A DNA stretch of 6,341 nucleotides from Minisyncoccota bacterium (GTDB taxonomy: Bacteria; Patescibacteriota; Minisyncoccia; Minisyncoccales; Minisyncoccaceae). The stretch covers positions 1 through 6,341 of the forward strand of contig JAQVLF010000031.1 of assembly GCA_028704295.1 (NCBI GenBank), in the 5' to 3' direction. Both the position numbers and the translations under genes were made by a program. Positions 4,481 to 6,341 of the stretch are shown in pieces. Below the pieces are notes generated by a model that was given only the letters and a program-made list of their open reading frames with translations, was not told the origin of the DNA and did no database searches. Every line of letters starts with the position of its first letter. Position 1 is the first letter of the stretch.

Positions 4481-6260
4481 TACTTTCTCTTATTCTTTCT
4501 ACTTCTGTTAAATATTTTTTTCTTAAGCGTATGCTTATCGGAGTGATTTCTAGATACTCATCATCGTTCATAATACTCATACCTCTCTCTAAAGTTAATT
4601 CAATTGGAGGAGTTAATATGATTGCTTCATCTGATCCAGAAGCTCTCATATTAGTTAATTCTTTACCCTTGATTGGATTTACAGTTAAATCCATTCCTTT
4701 GGACACGTTTCCAATAACCATCCCTTCATAAACTTGAATAGCTGGATGAATATATAGAGCTCCTCTTTCTTGCAAGTTCCATAATGAGAATCCGAGAGCT
4801 TTTCCTGTAGCCATAGAAACCATAGAACCAACTTTGCTTTTTTCAATCTTACCGACATAAGGCTTAAAGCCAATTACTCTTGAATAAATTATTCCTTCTC
4901 CTTTTGTATTAACTATAAATTCATTTCTAAACCCTAAAATTCCTCTCGTAGGTATTTCAAATATAATTTTAGAATTATTGTTTTCAGTCACTATAGATGT
5001 CATAATTCCGGAACGTTTAGATAGCTTCTCAATTACGCTTCCAGACATTTCTTCTGGCACGATAATTGTAACTTCTTCAAAAGGTTCGTATTTTTTATCA
5101 CCCTCCTCTTTAATAATTACAGTTGGCTGAGAAATCTGAAGTTCATATCCTTCTCTTCTCATGTTTTCAATTAGAATCGCAATATGCATTTCACCTCTTC
5201 CATACACTTTATAGTATTCAGGAGAAGAAAAATCTATTTTGAGACCTACATTAACTTCGAGCTCTTTTTCAAGCCTTTCTTTCAATTGTCTATTTGTGAC
5301 GAATTTTCCTTCTCGTCCAGCAAATGGAGAGTTATTGACTAAAAAGTTTAAAGATATGGTTGGCTCATCAATATTAATTGATGGCATTGGAATATGATCT
5401 TCATTTTGACAAATTGTCTCTCCAATAAATATATCTGGAAGTCCGGCAAACATAATGATATCTCCTGCAGAAGCTTCTTTTACTTCTTTTTTCTGAAGTC
5501 CTTCAAAGGTAAAGAGTTTCGTAATTTTACCGGTATAGGTTTCATTTTTGTTGTTTTTTACAAAAACATTCATCCCATCTTTAATCACGCCTTCATATAT
5601 TCTAGAGATAGCTAATCTTCCTAGGAAGTTATCATAAGCTAGATTGAAAGATTGAGCAACTAATGGTTTTGTAAGTTTTTCCTCGCTTGATGCAGGAGAA
5701 ACTTCCTCTAGTATAGTATCTAAAAGAGGAGTTAAATCTTTTGAATCATCGTCAATATGTCTTTTTGCAATTCCATCTCTTGAAATTGCGTAAAGAGTTG
5801 TAAAGTCAAGCTGCTCATCATTTGCTCCAAGATCAATGAATAATTCAAATATCATATCTTCAACTTCCTTTATTCTTATACCAGGCTTATCAATTTTATT
5901 AAGTACGACAATTGGCTTTAAGCCTAGTTCGAGAGATTTTTTTAAAACAAACTTTGTCTGAGGCATCGGCCCTTCTTTAGCGTCTACCAAAAGAATTACG
6001 GAATCAATGGAACGCAAAACACGCTCAACTTCTGAACCAAAGTCAGCATGGCCTGGAGTATCAACAATATTAATCTTTCCACCTTTATAATATATGGAGG
6101 CGTTCTTAGAATAAATTGTAATACCTCTTTCTTGCTCTAATTCATTGCTATCCATACTTACTCCTTCTTCTGCCATTCCAGTTTGCTTCATTAGAGCGTC
6201 TGTTAATGTTGTCTTGCCATGATCTACATGGGCGATAATTGCAATGTTTCTTATTTCCAT
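4467..6260 (-). CDS. typA: TypA/BipA translational GTPase
   Basis: The complete 597-residue protein is within the usual TypA/BipA range. GTPase motifs: AHVDHGKTT (10-18, P-loop), RGITI (45-49, G2), DTPGH (67-71, G3), NKID (121-124, G4) and a G5 region YAISRDG (157-163) where Escherichia coli BipA has YASALNG. An EF-Tu-like beta-barrel follows (about 200-300, YDNFLGRLAISRIYEGVIK), then EF-G III/V-like domains (about 305-475) and the BipA-specific C-terminal domain ending NDDEYLEITPISIRLRKKYL. TypA binds the 70S ribosome at the EF-G site and helps ribosome assembly and growth at low temperature or under stress. The ATG at 6258-6260 begins right at the first strand (MEIRNIAII), as in relatives, without Shine-Dalgarno. 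A terminator follows the gene. Identification is secure. Confidence 0.98.
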   Translation of the reverse strand: MEIRNIAIIAHVDHGKTTLTDALMKQTGMAEEGVSMDSNELEQERGITIYSKNASIYYKGGKINIVDTPGHADFGSEVERVLRSIDSVILLVDAKEGPMPQTKFVLKKSLELGLKPIVVLNKIDKPGIRIKEVEDMIFELFIDLGANDEQLDFTTLYAISRDGIAKRHIDDDSKDLTPLLDTILEEVSPASSEEKLTKPLVAQSFNLAYDNFLGRLAISRIYEGVIKDGMNVFVKNNKNETYTGKITKLFTFEGLQKKEVKEASAGDIIMFAGLPDIFIGETICQNEDHIPMPSINIDEPTISLNFLVNNSPFAGREGKFVTNRQLKERLEKELEVNVGLKIDFSSPEYYKVYGRGEMHIAILIENMRREGYELQISQPTVIIKEEGDKKYEPFEEVTIIVPEEMSGSVIEKLSKRSGIMTSIVTENNNSKIIFEIPTRGILGFRNEFIVNTKGEGIIYSRVIGFKPYVGKIEKSKVGSMVSMATGKALGFSLWNLQERGALYIHPAIQVYEGMVIGNVSKGMDLTVNPIKGKELTNMRASGSDEAIILTPPIELTLERGMSIMNDDEYLEITPISIRLRKKYLTEVERIRESRKAK

Positions 6261-6265
6261 AAATG

Positions 6266-6271
6266 TTTATA
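6266..6271 (-). promoter_or_regulatory. typA: Possible -10 box of typA next to the start codon
   Basis: TATAAA (6271-6266) ends 5 bases before the typA ATG, which would give a leaderless or nearly leaderless mRNA; the -35 position holds only TTTTTA. An alternative promoter is TTGACT (6336-6331) with TATTAA (6313-6308, 17-base spacer). That one would start near 6301 and place the 6281-6299 hairpin in a 40-base leader. The sequence alone does not decide between them. Confidence 0.35.
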
Positions 6272-6299
6272 AAAATTAAACCCGCTCTTAAAAAGCGGA
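6268..6299 (-). terminator. Hairpin with T-rich tail upstream of typA (terminator or attenuator)
   Basis: On the minus strand TCCGCTTT (6299-6292) can pair with AGAGCGGG (6288-6281) around a 3-base loop, with two G-U pairs. The tail is TTTAATTTTTAT. It has the form of an intrinsic terminator for a leftward transcript. It most simply ends a gene lying just to the right of the window; if typA is transcribed from near 6301 it would instead be a leader hairpin or attenuator. On the plus strand no T-tract follows. Confidence 0.5.
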
Positions 6300-6341
6300 A
6301 CAGTATATTAATACTATATTTTAAGTAAGTAGTCAAGAACT

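Noticed and set aside
6148..6336. 62-residue minus-strand frame over the start of typA
   Set aside because: A shifted reading of the typA 5' end; the true frame has all GTPase motifs from residue 1.

Overview
The window looks like a piece of a low-GC bacterial genome, most likely a member of the Patescibacteria / Candidate Phyla Radiation (Parcubacteria-like). The basis is the low GC content, the tight packing of mostly short genes, first genes without Shine-Dalgarno sequences, and two protein styles I associate with that group. These are a GerMN-domain envelope protein at the left edge and a membrane-anchored protein that combines a tail-fibre-like stalk with a cysteine-rich head. The placement is inference; no rRNA or other taxonomic marker is present. 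The standard code fits: no in-frame UGA is needed in any gene.

Layout. 1-348 (+) is the 3' part of a GerMN-domain gene that enters from the left. Its stop codon overlaps the stop of a convergent gene, 345-1001 (-), which encodes a protein of three tandem BON domains. The gap 1002-1160 holds two back-to-back predicted promoters built on an imperfect inverted repeat. The leftward one would start the BON transcript exactly at a GC-rich hairpin. The rightward one serves 1161-1322, a 53-residue Phd/YefM-type antitoxin-like protein. It overlaps 1303-1638, a four-helix membrane protein of the PF04020 (YvlD / 'phage holin 4') family. The 367-base gap 1639-2005 appears to hold a frame-disrupted small membrane-protein gene (1669-1854), followed with an ATGA overlap by a possible 33-residue basic peptide (1851-1952).

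2006-2932 (+) is a CorA-family divalent cation channel with an intact GMN motif. 3026-3784 (+) encodes the anchored surface protein with 16 cysteines in its C-terminal half. 3802-4431 (-) is a hemolysin III / PAQR-family seven-helix membrane protein. 4467-6260 (-) is a complete typA/bipA translational GTPase. A terminator closes typA, and an extended -10 promoter for the hemolysin III-like gene follows within a few bases. A second hairpin with a T-rich tail lies upstream of typA, again followed by a -10-like box close to the start codon.

How the genes relate. Most are envelope or stress-adaptation genes: BON repeats, small membrane proteins, ion transport, a PAQR protein, a surface protein, and a ribosome-associated stress GTPase. 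There is no single metabolic pathway. The only real regulatory module I see is the BON / antitoxin-like / PF04020 divergent unit. A DNA-binding protein of the Phd fold there could control both arms through the shared inverted repeat. I see no tRNA, rRNA, CRISPR array, insertion sequence or phage module.
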